Source: Nocardioides iriomotensis (GTDB taxonomy: Bacteria; Actinomycetota; Actinomycetes; Propionibacteriales; Nocardioidaceae). Taken from it: DNA of 64,000 bases. Where the stretch lies: NCBI RefSeq assembly GCF_004168035.1, contig NZ_SDPU01000018.1:1-64000 (forward strand). The letters run 5' to 3'. The notes beneath the pieces were generated by a model that was not told the DNA's origin, did no database searches, and worked only from the letters and a program-made list of their open reading frames with translations. A program made the position numbers and the translations under genes. This document shows, in pieces, positions 1 to 9,006 of this stretch. Each line of letters starts with the position of its first letter. Position 1 is the first letter of the stretch.

Positions 1-97
1 ACCGACGTACCGGAGTGACGACCGGCACTCATGATGCGCAGTCTGCGCCAGTTAACGGGCCAGTAAAGGCTTGGTCGCGTCGGCACGACGATCTTCC

Positions 98-250
98 GGC
101 CTCCCGCTGCAGGCGAGTCAGGTCGCGGCGCACGGTGGACGCCGACACGCCCACCCGATCCGCGAGCGCGTCGACGCCGTTGACGCCGTCCTGCAGCAGC
201 AGCGCGTCGTGACGGGCGCGGGTGGCCCGCCGGCTGCTGGCGTCGCTCAT
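98..250 (-). pseudogene. DeoR-family regulator, N-terminal remnant
   Basis: Reading leftward from an ATG at 250, about 50 residues resemble the winged helix-turn-helix of DeoR-type sugar regulators (LADRVGVSASTVRRDLTRLQ). After this the frame runs into unrelated arginine- and serine-rich sequence and stops near 29. A full DeoR protein is about 250 residues, so this is only the DNA-binding part. A piece resembling the effector domain of the same family lies just beyond it on the opposite strand, which suggests an old rearrangement. Expression is unlikely. Confidence 0.55.
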
Positions 251-318
251 GGGTGGTGCCCGTCCTTCTCAGGACCCGTACGTCGCCCGGGGGTCCCGAG
301 CGAGGCCCGGGCGAACCG

Positions 319-495
319 ACCGCCGAGGAGACCTACGTCAAGGAGGTCGCGGCCTCGCGCGCCGGAATCGTCGTCGTCCTGGCGGGCGGCTCGAAGCTCG
401 GCCCGGCGACGCTGCCCGCCCGGCTACCGCTCGAGAGCGGTTGGACCGTGGTCACCGATGCGTCGGCGTCGAGTGTCGCCGTCGAGCGGCTCGGG
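319..495 (+). pseudogene. DeoR-family regulator, effector-domain remnant
   Basis: The plus-strand frame at about 319-495 encodes a stretch similar to the C-terminal sugar-phosphate sensing domain of DeoR regulators: AGIVVVLAGGSKLG followed by WTVVTDASAS, where intact proteins have a VVLADSSKxG...VTD pattern. There is no start codon, helix-turn-helix or rest of the domain in frame. It lies back to back with the DeoR N-terminal remnant on the minus strand, so the two halves are inverted relative to each other. Similarity was judged by eye. Confidence 0.4.
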
Positions 496-535
496 TCCGG
501 CGCGTCGGGTTGTCGTCACCGGCGCACCCGGTCGG

Positions 536-800
536 AGTGGGCGCCCTCCGGTTGATGCGGGAGGGCGGCGTCGATCTCGTGCGGCCCGACATGCAGCTGC
601 CCGACGTACAGCTGGAACTGGTGCGGCGCCGGCAGAACGGCCACCTCGTCGGCGGTTGTCTCGGGTCGTCGCGGGCGACCTCGACGCGGTGTGGCGGGCC
701 ACCGCGCTGGGGTGGATGCAGTACCTGCTCAAGCCATTCTCGTTCGAGGGGCAGCGCGGCAAGTTCGAGCAGTCCGCCGACCGCGCACAGGCGACTGCGC
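536..800 (+). pseudogene. Response regulator (CitB/DctR type) remnant, frameshifted
   Basis: Two plus-strand frames together give pieces of a receiver domain. Frame one (about 545-660) reads DLVRPDMQLPDVQLELVRR, matching the phospho-acceptor region, where intact proteins have LLDMxLPDxxGLELLR. Frame two (about 665-770) reads DLDAVWRATALGWMQYLLKPF, matching the end of the domain with its conserved KPF. The switch between frames near 660 and the missing flanking parts indicate a decayed gene. Receiver domains of this kind pair with citrate or C4-dicarboxylate sensor kinases. No kinase is visible here. Confidence 0.5.
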
Positions 801-881
801 CGGCGAGGGGGTGCAGGACGAGATCGAGTACGGCTGGCCGCGGCGGGCTGATCGAGCAAGTCTTCGTTGCACCCGGCAGCG

Positions 882-1754
882 TCAGAGGAGTGGACGATCC
901 CGACGCAGCCATTTGTCAGGGAAGAGCGGCGGCTCCGAGGCGGCGGCATTGGCGAACCACGGGCGGGGCGCCACGACTTCTGTAGGCCGTGAGGATGCGC
1001 CGACAAAAGCGGCCCACCACGAGAAAGAGCTGTTGCTGATCGCGCATGCGCGCGCCGAGGCCAGCGTGGACAGATCCTCCCACTCGTTTCCATCCTCGGC
1101 CGCGGACAGTGCGACGTTGGAGGGAAGGCCTCGCGAGGCCAGGAGGTCGAGGGCGGTGCTCGTGTCGTCGCTGACGACGCGCCAATCTGTGATGCCGAGG
1201 CGTTTGTGGCCGTCGCGGATCACGTCTACGAAGTAGTCCGGCGACGTAACGCCGTGATGGGCGTTCGCCCCGGTATTGGAGACGTAGTCGCCCAAGCGAT
1301 AGTGGATGGCGCCATGATCGCCCGCCTGCGGACTGACCAGCCTCCGGTGTGCGGGGTTGGGGCTGTTGAGGAAGCGCGCGCGCAGTTCGGGCCACGCCTC
1401 CTCGACGTACGAGAGTCGCTGGAAGTAGCCGGCGAGCACGTGGGTTAGCCGTCCGACCCGGGCCAGGGCGTCATCGTCGGGACTGCGCTCGATGACCCGG
1501 TGGTTCATCAAGCGGTCACTGACTCGGCCCACCCGGGGCGTCGGTGCGCTAACGAGCTCGTCGCGGCGGAGGAGTCCCTCGAGCGCGAACGCACGCGGCG
1601 TCTCGCCGTCGACGGGGTTGGTGAGCCAATAGTCGGAGTAGTGGACGCGGCGGGGGAACCGGGACCTGACGACGATCCCAGCCGCGAGCTCGAACAACTG
1701 GTTGCCGAGACCACCCTGCAGGGGAATGGTGATCGCGGTTGCTGCCCGCGGCAT
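882..1754 (-). CDS. Alpha-1,2-fucosyltransferase-like glycosyltransferase, GT11
   Basis: A 290-residue protein of the GT11 family, which transfers fucose (or a similar deoxyhexose) from a GDP-sugar onto an acceptor glycan. Family hallmarks are visible: the N-terminal GGLGNQLFE loop near residues 14-22, HYRLGDYV near residue 150 (the HxRxGDY donor-binding motif) and the C-terminal SNSSFSWWAAF motif. ATG 1754 was chosen because GGAGGG lies 7 bases upstream; the open frame extends to 1838, which would overlap the divergent glycosyltransferase. It opens a polysaccharide cluster with a flippase and three other transferases, so it probably decorates a cell-surface polymer. The sugar and acceptor cannot be read from sequence. 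Confidence 0.85.
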   Translation of the reverse strand: MPRAATAITIPLQGGLGNQLFELAAGIVVRSRFPRRVHYSDYWLTNPVDGETPRAFALEGLLRRDELVSAPTPRVGRVSDRLMNHRVIERSPDDDALARVGRLTHVLAGYFQRLSYVEEAWPELRARFLNSPNPAHRRLVSPQAGDHGAIHYRLGDYVSNTGANAHHGVTSPDYFVDVIRDGHKRLGITDWRVVSDDTSTALDLLASRGLPSNVALSAAEDGNEWEDLSTLASARACAISNSSFSWWAAFVGASSRPTEVVAPRPWFANAAASEPPLFPDKWLRRDRPLL

Positions 1755-1860
1755 CGGCAATCCCTCCGTCGTCACCATCGAGCTCCGGCTGTGTTCTGCG
1801 GAGTCTGTCACAGCGTCAGAACCATGAATGAGGGCCATGAAGAGCGGCCCCTACAATCGC

Positions 1861-2703
1861 GTGGTGTCGTCGATCGCTGTGTCCGTGGTCATCCCCAATT
1901 ACAACAGAGGACATCTGATCCGCGCCGCCGTCGAGAGCGCCTTGTCATCCGGCGACGTGGCGGTCGAGGTGCTCGTCTGCGACGACGGCTCTACCGACGA
2001 CTCGGAGTCCGTGGTGCGCGGCGTCGCCGACCCACGCGTCCGATGGCTGCCCGGAGCGCGTTCCGGTGGACCTGCCGTGCCGCGCAATCGTGGTGTCCGT
2101 GAAGCCAAGGGGGAGTGGGTCGCGTTCTTGGACAGCGACGACACTTGGCTGCCGGGCAAGCTCGACGCCCAGCTTCGCGAACTCCGCCGCACGGGCGACC
2201 GGGCCTGTTCCACCAACGCGTTTCGGTGCGTACCCGGCCAGTCGGGGTCCGCTGCGTTGCTGTACGACAGTCTGCCGTCAACGATCACGCTCGCCGACCA
2301 GCTGTCGACCAACTTCGTCATCACCAGCTCGATGGTGGCGTTGACCAGTGACCTCCGGCGGGTCGGCGGTTTCCCCGAAACATCCTCTCTTCAAGTCTAC
2401 GAGGACTATGCGCTGTGGCTGCGCCTGGCACAGTTGGGGCCGATCCGCGCCCTGCCAACGCCGTACGTCCACTACCGGGACGACGTCGCGACCTCGATCC
2501 GAGGCGGAATGGCGCTCGAGTTGCGGTGCACTTTCAACGCACTGCGTGACTTTACGGCTTGGCGGCGCGCCCAGGACCCAGCCATCCGCGCTACGTGGCG
2601 AGAGCGCACCACGATGGCCAGGCAGGTTGCGGGTCTCGTCTCGGTGCGGGCGGTTGTGGCCCGGACAGTACGGTCGAGACAATGGAGGATGAGCTCCGCA
2701 TGA
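1861..2703 (+). CDS. Glycosyltransferase family 2
   Basis: A GT-A fold inverting transferase of about 280 residues. It has the N-terminal VVIPNYNRG strand, DDGSTDDS for nucleotide-sugar binding, and FLDSDDTWLPGKL containing the metal-binding acidic motif near residue 90. The start is uncertain: ATG codons exist at 1828 and 1837, and adjacent GTG codons at 1861 and 1864. TACAAT at 1852-1857 looks like a -10 box and would favour a leaderless GTG start. The gene is divergent from the GT11 gene and precedes the flippase by about 50 bases, so it probably builds the same glycan. Substrate unknown. Confidence 0.8.
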   Translation: MVSSIAVSVVIPNYNRGHLIRAAVESALSSGDVAVEVLVCDDGSTDDSESVVRGVADPRVRWLPGARSGGPAVPRNRGVREAKGEWVAFLDSDDTWLPGKLDAQLRELRRTGDRACSTNAFRCVPGQSGSAALLYDSLPSTITLADQLSTNFVITSSMVALTSDLRRVGGFPETSSLQVYEDYALWLRLAQLGPIRALPTPYVHYRDDVATSIRGGMALELRCTFNALRDFTAWRRAQDPAIRATWRERTTMARQVAGLVSVRAVVARTVRSRQWRMSSA

Positions 2704-2752
2704 GCCGGCGCGTCTGTGTATCCGCGGACCGCTCTGAGTTGGTGACCCGGCG

Positions 2753-4147
2753 ATGAGCCCTCGTTGGATACGTCCACGCTTTGCGTCTGCGAACGCCGTC
2801 GGCCGCCTCGGAAGTCTCTCCGCGACCCTTGGCGTGGGAAGCGCCGTGCAGGTCCTCGGCGCCCTCGCGGGCTTCGTGACGCTCCCGGTCCTCGTGCACG
2901 CCCTTGGCGCCCCTGCCTTCGGGGTGCTTGTTGTTGTCGTCTCGCTCGCACCCTGGCTCACGGTCATCGACGGTGCGCTCTATCCCGCAACTCGCCTATT
3001 GGTGGGCGAGTCTCGAGAAGGGAGCGACGCGTATGTCGCCCCGCGACAACTGATGCGGTCAGCTCTCCGGCTCGCGCTCAGGATCGCGTGCATGAACCTC
3101 GCGACACTTGTCATCGCCGTCGTCGTCCTTCCACTGGTCGCGCTCTTCGGGTCGCAGGGTGTCGCCGACCGGGGGGAGCTCGTCGCGGCGATCCTGGCGT
3201 TTTCGCTGCCGATCGTGGCGAGCGGGCCAGGGGGTGTTTACCTCGGCGCTCTCGAGGGAGTGGGGCGGACGGTCGTCGCAGCCATTTTTGCGGGCCTCGG
3301 GCCGCTGGCGGCGCTTCCACTGACCCTCATTGCCACCTTCCTCAACGCAGATCTCGTGGTCCTCTGCGCCATTCAAGGCGTCGCTGTTGCATTACCCCGC
3401 ACCTGTGCCTGGATCTACTGGCACCTGCGCCCGAGCCTGGATGTCTCAAGGGGTGCCACGTCCGGAGGGGGGCTGCGGTTGAGGCTGATCGGTCAGATGA
3501 TCCTCTTGTCGACCGCGGTGCTCATCCAGACCGGCCTCGACCCGGTGATCGTTTCCAGCTTCTTGGGCGCTGAGGAGGCCGGTGTCTTCGGTGTTGCCAA
3601 CCGCATCGTCAACGGCGCCCTGATTCCGCTCGTTGTGTTGTCGCCGCTTTTCGCCGCCAACCTAGCAGCGGCGCGCGCCTCCGGCTGGTCGCCGGACCGG
3701 AGCCGCGATCTCCGCCACCTCGTGCTGCAGGCTGGCGGGGCAGGTTTGCTGGTCGGAGCCTCAGTGTTATCGGTGGGACCGGTGCTCGCGCACATTCTCG
3801 GCGCCGGTCAGGTGGGGGTTCCGATCGACCTTTACGCTGCCGGTGCCGTATTCGTGTTTGCGACCTTTCTCAGCACACCTTTGTACCTGGCGTTCTCCGG
3901 ACCGCGCGGCCTGCGCCGGTCGGTCCGCCTCAACATCGTCCTGGTCGTGCTGAACGTCTCCATTTCCCTCGTGCTCGTCAGAATCACAGGGGCCTCGGGT
4001 CCGCTGTGGGCGTCAGCGTTCGCGGGCCTCTGCGGGGCCGGCTACTGGTTGCTCATGTGGCGCCGCCATCCAGCTTGGTTGGGCGAGGTGCACGCACGAA
4101 GTGGACAATCAGATGCGGATCGAACTGCCGACAGCGCCGGTGAATGA
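2753..4147 (+). CDS. Polysaccharide flippase, Wzx/MOP superfamily
   Basis: A 464-residue integral membrane protein with roughly 12-14 hydrophobic segments spread along its length. It has the Ala/Val/Leu-rich composition and N-terminal organisation of oligosaccharide-unit flippases (VGSAVQVLGALAGFVTLPVL near residue 28). Such proteins move lipid-linked sugar repeats across the cytoplasmic membrane. Its place among four glycosyltransferases supports that role. The 3' end overlaps the convergent GT25-like gene by 39 bp. No Wzy polymerase or priming sugar transferase is visible in the window, so the rest of the pathway must lie outside. Confidence 0.8.
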   Translation: MSPRWIRPRFASANAVGRLGSLSATLGVGSAVQVLGALAGFVTLPVLVHALGAPAFGVLVVVVSLAPWLTVIDGALYPATRLLVGESREGSDAYVAPRQLMRSALRLALRIACMNLATLVIAVVVLPLVALFGSQGVADRGELVAAILAFSLPIVASGPGGVYLGALEGVGRTVVAAIFAGLGPLAALPLTLIATFLNADLVVLCAIQGVAVALPRTCAWIYWHLRPSLDVSRGATSGGGLRLRLIGQMILLSTAVLIQTGLDPVIVSSFLGAEEAGVFGVANRIVNGALIPLVVLSPLFAANLAAARASGWSPDRSRDLRHLVLQAGGAGLLVGASVLSVGPVLAHILGAGQVGVPIDLYAAGAVFVFATFLSTPLYLAFSGPRGLRRSVRLNIVLVVLNVSISLVLVRITGASGPLWASAFAGLCGAGYWLLMWRRHPAWLGEVHARSGQSDADRTADSAGE

Positions 4148-4942
4148 ACCGTGGTCGAGGGCCGTAGGTGACGTGTGCAGGCAACGGACGTCGCTGTTGC
4201 CAATGAATGCCGCGTTCATCAGCCAGTCCGCCGGCAGTAGTGCGCTCTGGGGCTCAAGCGTCACGTGATCGAACAAGGCGGCGATGGTGGTTGAACCGAT
4301 GAGGTAAGCGCAAGTCGTATTCGTGGCTGGTCGACTCAGTTCGACCAACCCGTCGCTGATCCGTCGGCTCACACGCTCCGTCCGAAGGAGGCTCGTGCTG
4401 ATACCCCCGGCGAGATCGGCGTAGACGCGTGCCAGGTCGCTGTCTCGGATGGCGGTCTCAAGAACGGTCCGGATACGTTCGTCGGAGTCAGGGCGGACTC
4501 GTGCGTCGTCCTCGAGCACGACGAGGACGTCGACGCGATCCTCCGCTGCGGCCCGCCACGCGAGTTGATGCTTAGAGCTGAGGGCTAGTTCAATGAAGGA
4601 CCGCCGACCCGCCTTCGCCTGTTCCCGGGGTAGCGACAAAGCGGCCAGTCGGACGAGCAGTAGCCCGGCGCTAAGGAACCAACGCCTCCCGGCGCCGAGA
4701 TGGTGGGCCCAGCGCCGTTCGAGCCGCCACTGCCGCACGCGGCGCGCAGCCACCTTCGCCGGAGGCAGCGAGCGCAGGGACGGCTGCCGGCCGATGTTAC
4801 GAACCTCGACGTCACCGAACGCGCCAAGAGCCGTCGCGACAGTCGCGACCGTGTCGCGCACGGCGGCGAGGCGTCCCGGATCCCCATGATGGACTAGGAC
4901 AAGGCGGATCCGTAGGGGCGCATCCGGCTCGTCGGTCGTCAC
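4109..4942 (-). CDS. GT25-like glycosyltransferase, tentative
   Basis: A 277-residue protein with no strong family signature. The best clue is VDVLVVLEDDARVRPD near residue 140. Such an acidic triad on a strand is typical of GT25 and related GT-A enzymes, where it binds the metal and nucleotide sugar. The N-terminus (RIRLVLVHHGDPGRLAAVRD) resembles the opening strand of a nucleotide-diphosphosugar fold. The start is GTG 4942. The gene is convergent with and overlaps the flippase and is divergent from a GT4 gene, so membership of the polysaccharide cluster is likely. Donor and acceptor are unknown. Confidence 0.5.
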   Translation of the reverse strand: MTTDEPDAPLRIRLVLVHHGDPGRLAAVRDTVATVATALGAFGDVEVRNIGRQPSLRSLPPAKVAARRVRQWRLERRWAHHLGAGRRWFLSAGLLLVRLAALSLPREQAKAGRRSFIELALSSKHQLAWRAAAEDRVDVLVVLEDDARVRPDSDERIRTVLETAIRDSDLARVYADLAGGISTSLLRTERVSRRISDGLVELSRPATNTTCAYLIGSTTIAALFDHVTLEPQSALLPADWLMNAAFIGNSDVRCLHTSPTALDHGSFTGAVGSSIRI

Positions 4943-4994
4943 CCTGACAGACTAACTGGCGTAATCGACCACAACGGCCGCAGGGAGGTGTGGA

Positions 4995-6152
4995 GTGCGA
5001 GTGCGCTGGGTGCTCGAGGACGCCGCCCGTCTCGGTGGTGTCGAGTCCGTCACGCGGACCTTGGTCGACGGGCTCCGGGCGCGGGGTCACGATGCCGCCG
5101 CCCTTTCCTGGTTCCCGGAGCCAGCCCCCTTTGCGGGCGGCAGACCGGTTCGTTGGCTCACCGCCAAGGTGCGCCGCGCACGCGCCCACGGCGCCGCCGC
5201 CGCCTCGATGGCGGACGAGCTACATCGTCAGCTGCTGGACACCCCCGAGCTCGTCGTCCTGCTGGACCCAGGATCGATGCCCGTCGCGAAGCACCTCCGC
5301 GGAGCGCCCCGCTGGGGGATCCACATGCACTGGTCGCCCGATCTCGTGCTGCGGCCGTGGCTGCACTTAGCGGGTGAAGGCGTACCGCCAGTGCTTCGAC
5401 GGGTGGTGTCCTGGCGAATGCGGCAAGTGGCCAGGCGAAACCGACGAATCTTGAACCGCGCACCGTTCGTCGTCACGCTGACGCAGTCGCACACCAGGGC
5501 TCTGCACGAACTCGGCCCGAAGGTCCGCGAGGTGCCCAACCCGGCAGACCTTGCGGTCTCTCCACTTAGGGAGCCCAGCGCGACTCTTAGGGTCGTGTAC
5601 CTGGGACGCATTTCCTACGAGAAGGGGCCTGATCTTTTCGTCAAGGCAGCGGCACACCTTAAGGATCATCCGGACCTGTCGTGGGTCATGGGGGGCGCCG
5701 GGCCGATGGATGGCCTGCTTCGTGACTGCGCCAACGAGATTGGCGCCCACATCGAGTTTCATGGCTGGGTGCGGGAGGCAAGAGCCCTACTCGAGTCTGC
5801 AGACGTCTTCGTGCTGCCGAGCCGGACGGAGGCGGTCCCGCTCGTTCTCGCCGAGGCGCTCGCTGCCGGCTGTCTCGTGGTCGCCGCAGACGCCGGTACC
5901 GGCGTCAGAGACGTGCTCTTGGAGGGTCGATTGGGCCGAATCGTGCCCGTCGACGACGTCGTCGCGTTGGCGGCCGCGATCGCTGACGCGGCAGCTGATC
6001 GACGATCCGGTCTAAGACCCGACGCGGCTGCCTTGCGCGAGCTGGTACAACGACACGATCCATTGAGGGTCTTGGGGCTGTGGGAGTCGACCGTCGCGGC
6101 GGTCGCGGGGAGCCCAGCTCCGCCGCGAAACGACTGCCTCCAGGCTGAGTGA
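4995..6152 (+). CDS. Glycosyltransferase family 4
   Basis: A 385-residue GT-B fold retaining transferase. The N-terminal domain begins with a glycine-containing acceptor loop (LGGVESVTRTLVDGLRARGH). The C-terminal domain starts at YLGRISYEKGPDLFVKA near residue 205 and contains the E-x7-E-type donor loop within RTEAVPLVLAEALAAG near residue 278. Start GTG 4995 has GGGAGG about 7 bases upstream. It is the last plus-strand gene of the polysaccharide cluster. GT4 enzymes use many donors, so specificity is not assignable. Confidence 0.85.
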   Translation: MRVRWVLEDAARLGGVESVTRTLVDGLRARGHDAAALSWFPEPAPFAGGRPVRWLTAKVRRARAHGAAAASMADELHRQLLDTPELVVLLDPGSMPVAKHLRGAPRWGIHMHWSPDLVLRPWLHLAGEGVPPVLRRVVSWRMRQVARRNRRILNRAPFVVTLTQSHTRALHELGPKVREVPNPADLAVSPLREPSATLRVVYLGRISYEKGPDLFVKAAAHLKDHPDLSWVMGGAGPMDGLLRDCANEIGAHIEFHGWVREARALLESADVFVLPSRTEAVPLVLAEALAAGCLVVAADAGTGVRDVLLEGRLGRIVPVDDVVALAAAIADAAADRRSGLRPDAAALRELVQRHDPLRVLGLWESTVAAVAGSPAPPRNDCLQAE

Positions 6153-6179
6153 CGAAACAGTCGTTGCCGGGTAGCTGAA

Positions 6180-6983
6180 TCAGCTCGGCGTCGTGGCGGA
6201 TCGCTCATGACGCTTGCGGAGATCGAGCATGATGCAGCCGTATTCGACGTCGAAGCTCCGATGACCCTCCGCCGACCTAACGTCGACGTCGCGGACAACG
6301 TCTTCGGCATCGTTGACGATCGCGGCGGTCTTGATGTCGAACTGGTCCTCGACCAACTCGACCACGTGCGGCACCTCGAACAGTCTGTGCGCGTCAAATT
6401 CGATCCGCTGACGTCGGCTGATCGGAACGGAAAGATAGAACGTGCCGCCCGGTCGCACCATGCGCGCCAGGTTGTCGAACCCCTTGCGGTAGCCGTCGTA
6501 GTCGACTGGGTCGCCGTACCGACCGAGGCCGAAGTGCTCAAGCGTGTGAAGGCACGACAACGAGTCGGTGTAGTCGTCGAACTCCGGATCCGCGATCATG
6601 AGGTCCCGCTGAGTGAACGTGATGTTCTCCGCGGTCGTCGTGAGCGGCCGAATGTCGACGACCTCGATCGGCATGAACGCCGCGACGTGCGCGACGAAGC
6701 CGTCGACGCGGGAGCCCACGTCCACGTGACGCTCGGGTTTGGCTGCGTGAATCTGCTGGGCGACGAGGAGATCCTGGTGAAAGTACTGGCCCTTGGCGAC
6801 GCCACTCACGTCGTACCTGTCGGACAGGCAGGGGTAGGCGTCACCCAATGGCCAGAGCGGGTCGTCTCCGGCCTGCGCCAAGAACGCCTTGCGGTTCTCC
6901 CGATACTTCTTGAGACCCCGCCCGCTGCTGTAGATCACGTAGGGCTCGATGCCTACGGCCTGCAGCGATCTCATCAACTTCAT
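6180..6983 (-). CDS. DUF268 family protein, SAM-methyltransferase-like fold
   Basis: A protein of about 267 residues of the DUF268 family, recognised from LHTLEHFGLGRYGDPVDYDG and the following GFDNLARMVRPGGTFYLSVP, which mimics motif IV and V of class I methyltransferases. RHVDVGSRVDGFVAHVA stands where the SAM-binding glycine loop would be but lacks the usual GxGxG. ATG 6983 has AGGA at suitable spacing; the frame also has an ATG at 7001. Members are often found in surface-glycan clusters, and this one is convergent with the GT4 gene. Its reaction is not established. A sugar or nucleotide-sugar modifying role is a guess. Confidence 0.7.
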   Translation of the reverse strand: MKLMRSLQAVGIEPYVIYSSGRGLKKYRENRKAFLAQAGDDPLWPLGDAYPCLSDRYDVSGVAKGQYFHQDLLVAQQIHAAKPERHVDVGSRVDGFVAHVAAFMPIEVVDIRPLTTTAENITFTQRDLMIADPEFDDYTDSLSCLHTLEHFGLGRYGDPVDYDGYRKGFDNLARMVRPGGTFYLSVPISRRQRIEFDAHRLFEVPHVVELVEDQFDIKTAAIVNDAEDVVRDVDVRSAEGHRSFDVEYGCIMLDLRKRHERSATTPS

Positions 6984-7032
6984 GGTCACCGATCCTGGCA
7001 TAAGCGTCCGGCGTCGTTGCCCTTAGACCCGC

Positions 7033-8925
7033 TCAGCCGCTACGGCGCGCGCGGGCGGCGCTGCGGGCGCGGAGGCTCTGGTCCAGCTCCACCTTGCGGA
7101 TCCGGACCGCGTCGGGGGTGACCTCGACGCACTCGTCCTCGCGGCAGAACTCGAGGCACTGCTCGAGGGAGAGCTTCTTGGGCGGGATCAGCTTCTCGAA
7201 GTTGTCGGCGGTGGAGGAGCGGACGTTGGTCTGCTTCTTCTCCTTGGTGATGTTGACGTCCATGTCGTCCTCACGGGAGTTCTCCCCGACGATCATGCCC
7301 TCGTAGACCTCGGTGGTCGGCTCGACGAACATGACCCCGCGCTCCTGCAGGTTCGTCATGGCGTACGACGTGGCCGCGCCCGCGCGGTCGGCGACGAGCG
7401 AGCCGGAGGCGCGGGAGCGGATCTCGCCGGCCCACGGCTCGTACTTCTCGAACACGTGGTGCGCGATGCCGGTGCCGCGGGTGTCGGTGAGGAACTCGGT
7501 GCGGAAGCCGATCAGGCCGCGGGCCGGCACGAGGAACTCCATGCGGACCCAGCCGGTGCCGTGGTTGGTCATCTGCTCCATGCGGCCCTTGCGGACGGCG
7601 AGGAGCTGGGTGATCGTGCCGAGGTATTCCTCGGGCGCGTCGATCGTCAGACGCTCGACCGGCTCGTGCACCTTGCCGTCGACCTCGCGGGTGACCACCT
7701 GCGGCCTGCCGACGGTCAGCTCATAGCCCTCGCGGCGCATCTGCTCGACCAGGATGGCCAGCGCGAGCTCGCCGCGGCCCTGGACCTCCCACGCGTCGGG
7801 GCGCTCGGTCGGCAGCACCTTGATCGACACGTTGCCGACCAGCTCGCTGTCGAGGCGGTCCTTCACCAGACGCGCGGTGACCTTGGTGCCCTTGGTCGGG
7901 CCGCGTCCGGCGAGCGGCGAGGTGTTGGTGCCGATGGTCATCGAGATGGCCGGCTCGTCGACGGTGATGAGCGGCAGCGCGACCGGGTTCTCCGGGTCGG
8001 CCAGCGTCTCGCCGATCATGATGTCCGGCATGCCGGCGATGGCGACGATGTCGCCCGGGCCGGCGGACTCGCCCGGCTTGCGCTCCAGCGCCTCGGTGAC
8101 GAGCAGCTCGGTGACCTTGACGTTCTGCGTCGAGCCGTCGCGCTTCATCCACGCGACCTGCTGGCCCTTCTTGAGGGTGCCTTCCTTGACGCGCACCAGC
8201 GCGAGCCGGCCGAGGAACGGCGAGGAGTCGAGGTTGGTGACGTGGGCCTGGAGCGGCGCGCCGGCGTTGTACGTCGGGGCGGGGATGGTGTCGAGGATCG
8301 TCTTGAACAGCGGCTCGAGGTTGTCGCTGTCGGGCAGCCCGCCGTTCTCCGGCATCTCCAGCGACGCGCGGCCGGCCTTGGCGCTGGCGTACACAACCGG
8401 GAAGTCGAGGGCGTCGGCGCTGTGGCTGTCGTCGAGCAGGTCCATGAACAGCTCGTAGGTCTCGTCGACGACCTCGCTGATGCGGGCGTCGGAGCGGTCG
8501 ACCTTGTTGACGACCAGCACGACCGGCAGGTCGGCGTTCAGCGCCTTGCGCAGCACGAAGCGCGTCTGCGGCAGCGGGCCCTCCGAGGCGTCGACCAGCA
8601 GCACGATGCCGTCGACCATCGAGAGGCCCCGCTCGACCTCGCCGCCGAAGTCCGCGTGGCCCGGGGTGTCGATGATGTTGATCGTCATCGGCTCGCCGCC
8701 GGCGGCCTCGCCGGTGTAGCGGATCGCGGTGTTCTTCGCGAGGATCGTGATGCCCTTCTCGCGCTCCAGGTCGCCGGAGTCCATCGCCCGCTCGTCGACG
8801 TGCTGGTGCTCGCCGAAGGCGCCGCCCTGCCAGAGCATGGCGTCGACCAGGGTGGTCTTGCCGTGGTCGACGTGCGCGACGATCGCGACGTTGCGCAGGT
8901 CGTTGCGGCGGGAGTTCTCGGGCAT
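7033..8925 (-). CDS. typA: GTPase TypA/BipA
   Basis: A 630-residue translational GTPase of the EF-G-like family that binds ribosomes and helps large-subunit maturation and stress adaptation. G1 ([10 protein letters not shown]) lies near residue 16, G3 (DTPGHADF) near 88 and G4 (NKVD) near 141. The characteristic BipA C-terminal half follows, including [16 protein letters not shown] and the GIAHHVF region. Length is normal (about 610-640). It is an ordinary chromosomal gene and marks the end of the polysaccharide island. It follows the reductase gene of the catabolic operon by 81 bp on the same strand, without evidence of a functional link. Confidence 0.97.
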   Translation of the reverse strand: MPENSRRNDLRNVAIVAHVDHGKTTLVDAMLWQGGAFGEHQHVDERAMDSGDLEREKGITILAKNTAIRYTGEAAGGEPMTINIIDTPGHADFGGEVERGLSMVDGIVLLVDASEGPLPQTRFVLRKALNADLPVVLVVNKVDRSDARISEVVDETYELFMDLLDDSHSADALDFPVVYASAKAGRASLEMPENGGLPDSDNLEPLFKTILDTIPAPTYNAGAPLQAHVTNLDSSPFLGRLALVRVKEGTLKKGQQVAWMKRDGSTQNVKVTELLVTEALERKPGESAGPGDIVAIAGMPDIMIGETLADPENPVALPLITVDEPAISMTIGTNTSPLAGRGPTKGTKVTARLVKDRLDSELVGNVSIKVLPTERPDAWEVQGRGELALAILVEQMRREGYELTVGRPQVVTREVDGKVHEPVERLTIDAPEEYLGTITQLLAVRKGRMEQMTNHGTGWVRMEFLVPARGLIGFRTEFLTDTRGTGIAHHVFEKYEPWAGEIRSRASGSLVADRAGAATSYAMTNLQERGVMFVEPTTEVYEGMIVGENSREDDMDVNITKEKKQTNVRSSTADNFEKLIPPKKLSLEQCLEFCREDECVEVTPDAVRIRKVELDQSLRARSAARARRSG

Positions 8926-9006
8926 GGCTCTGCTTTCGGGCGGAGGGCGGGTTGTCGGGCTCGACCGGCACGCGCGCTGCGCGCACGCCAGAAGCCGCAG
9001 GCGAGT

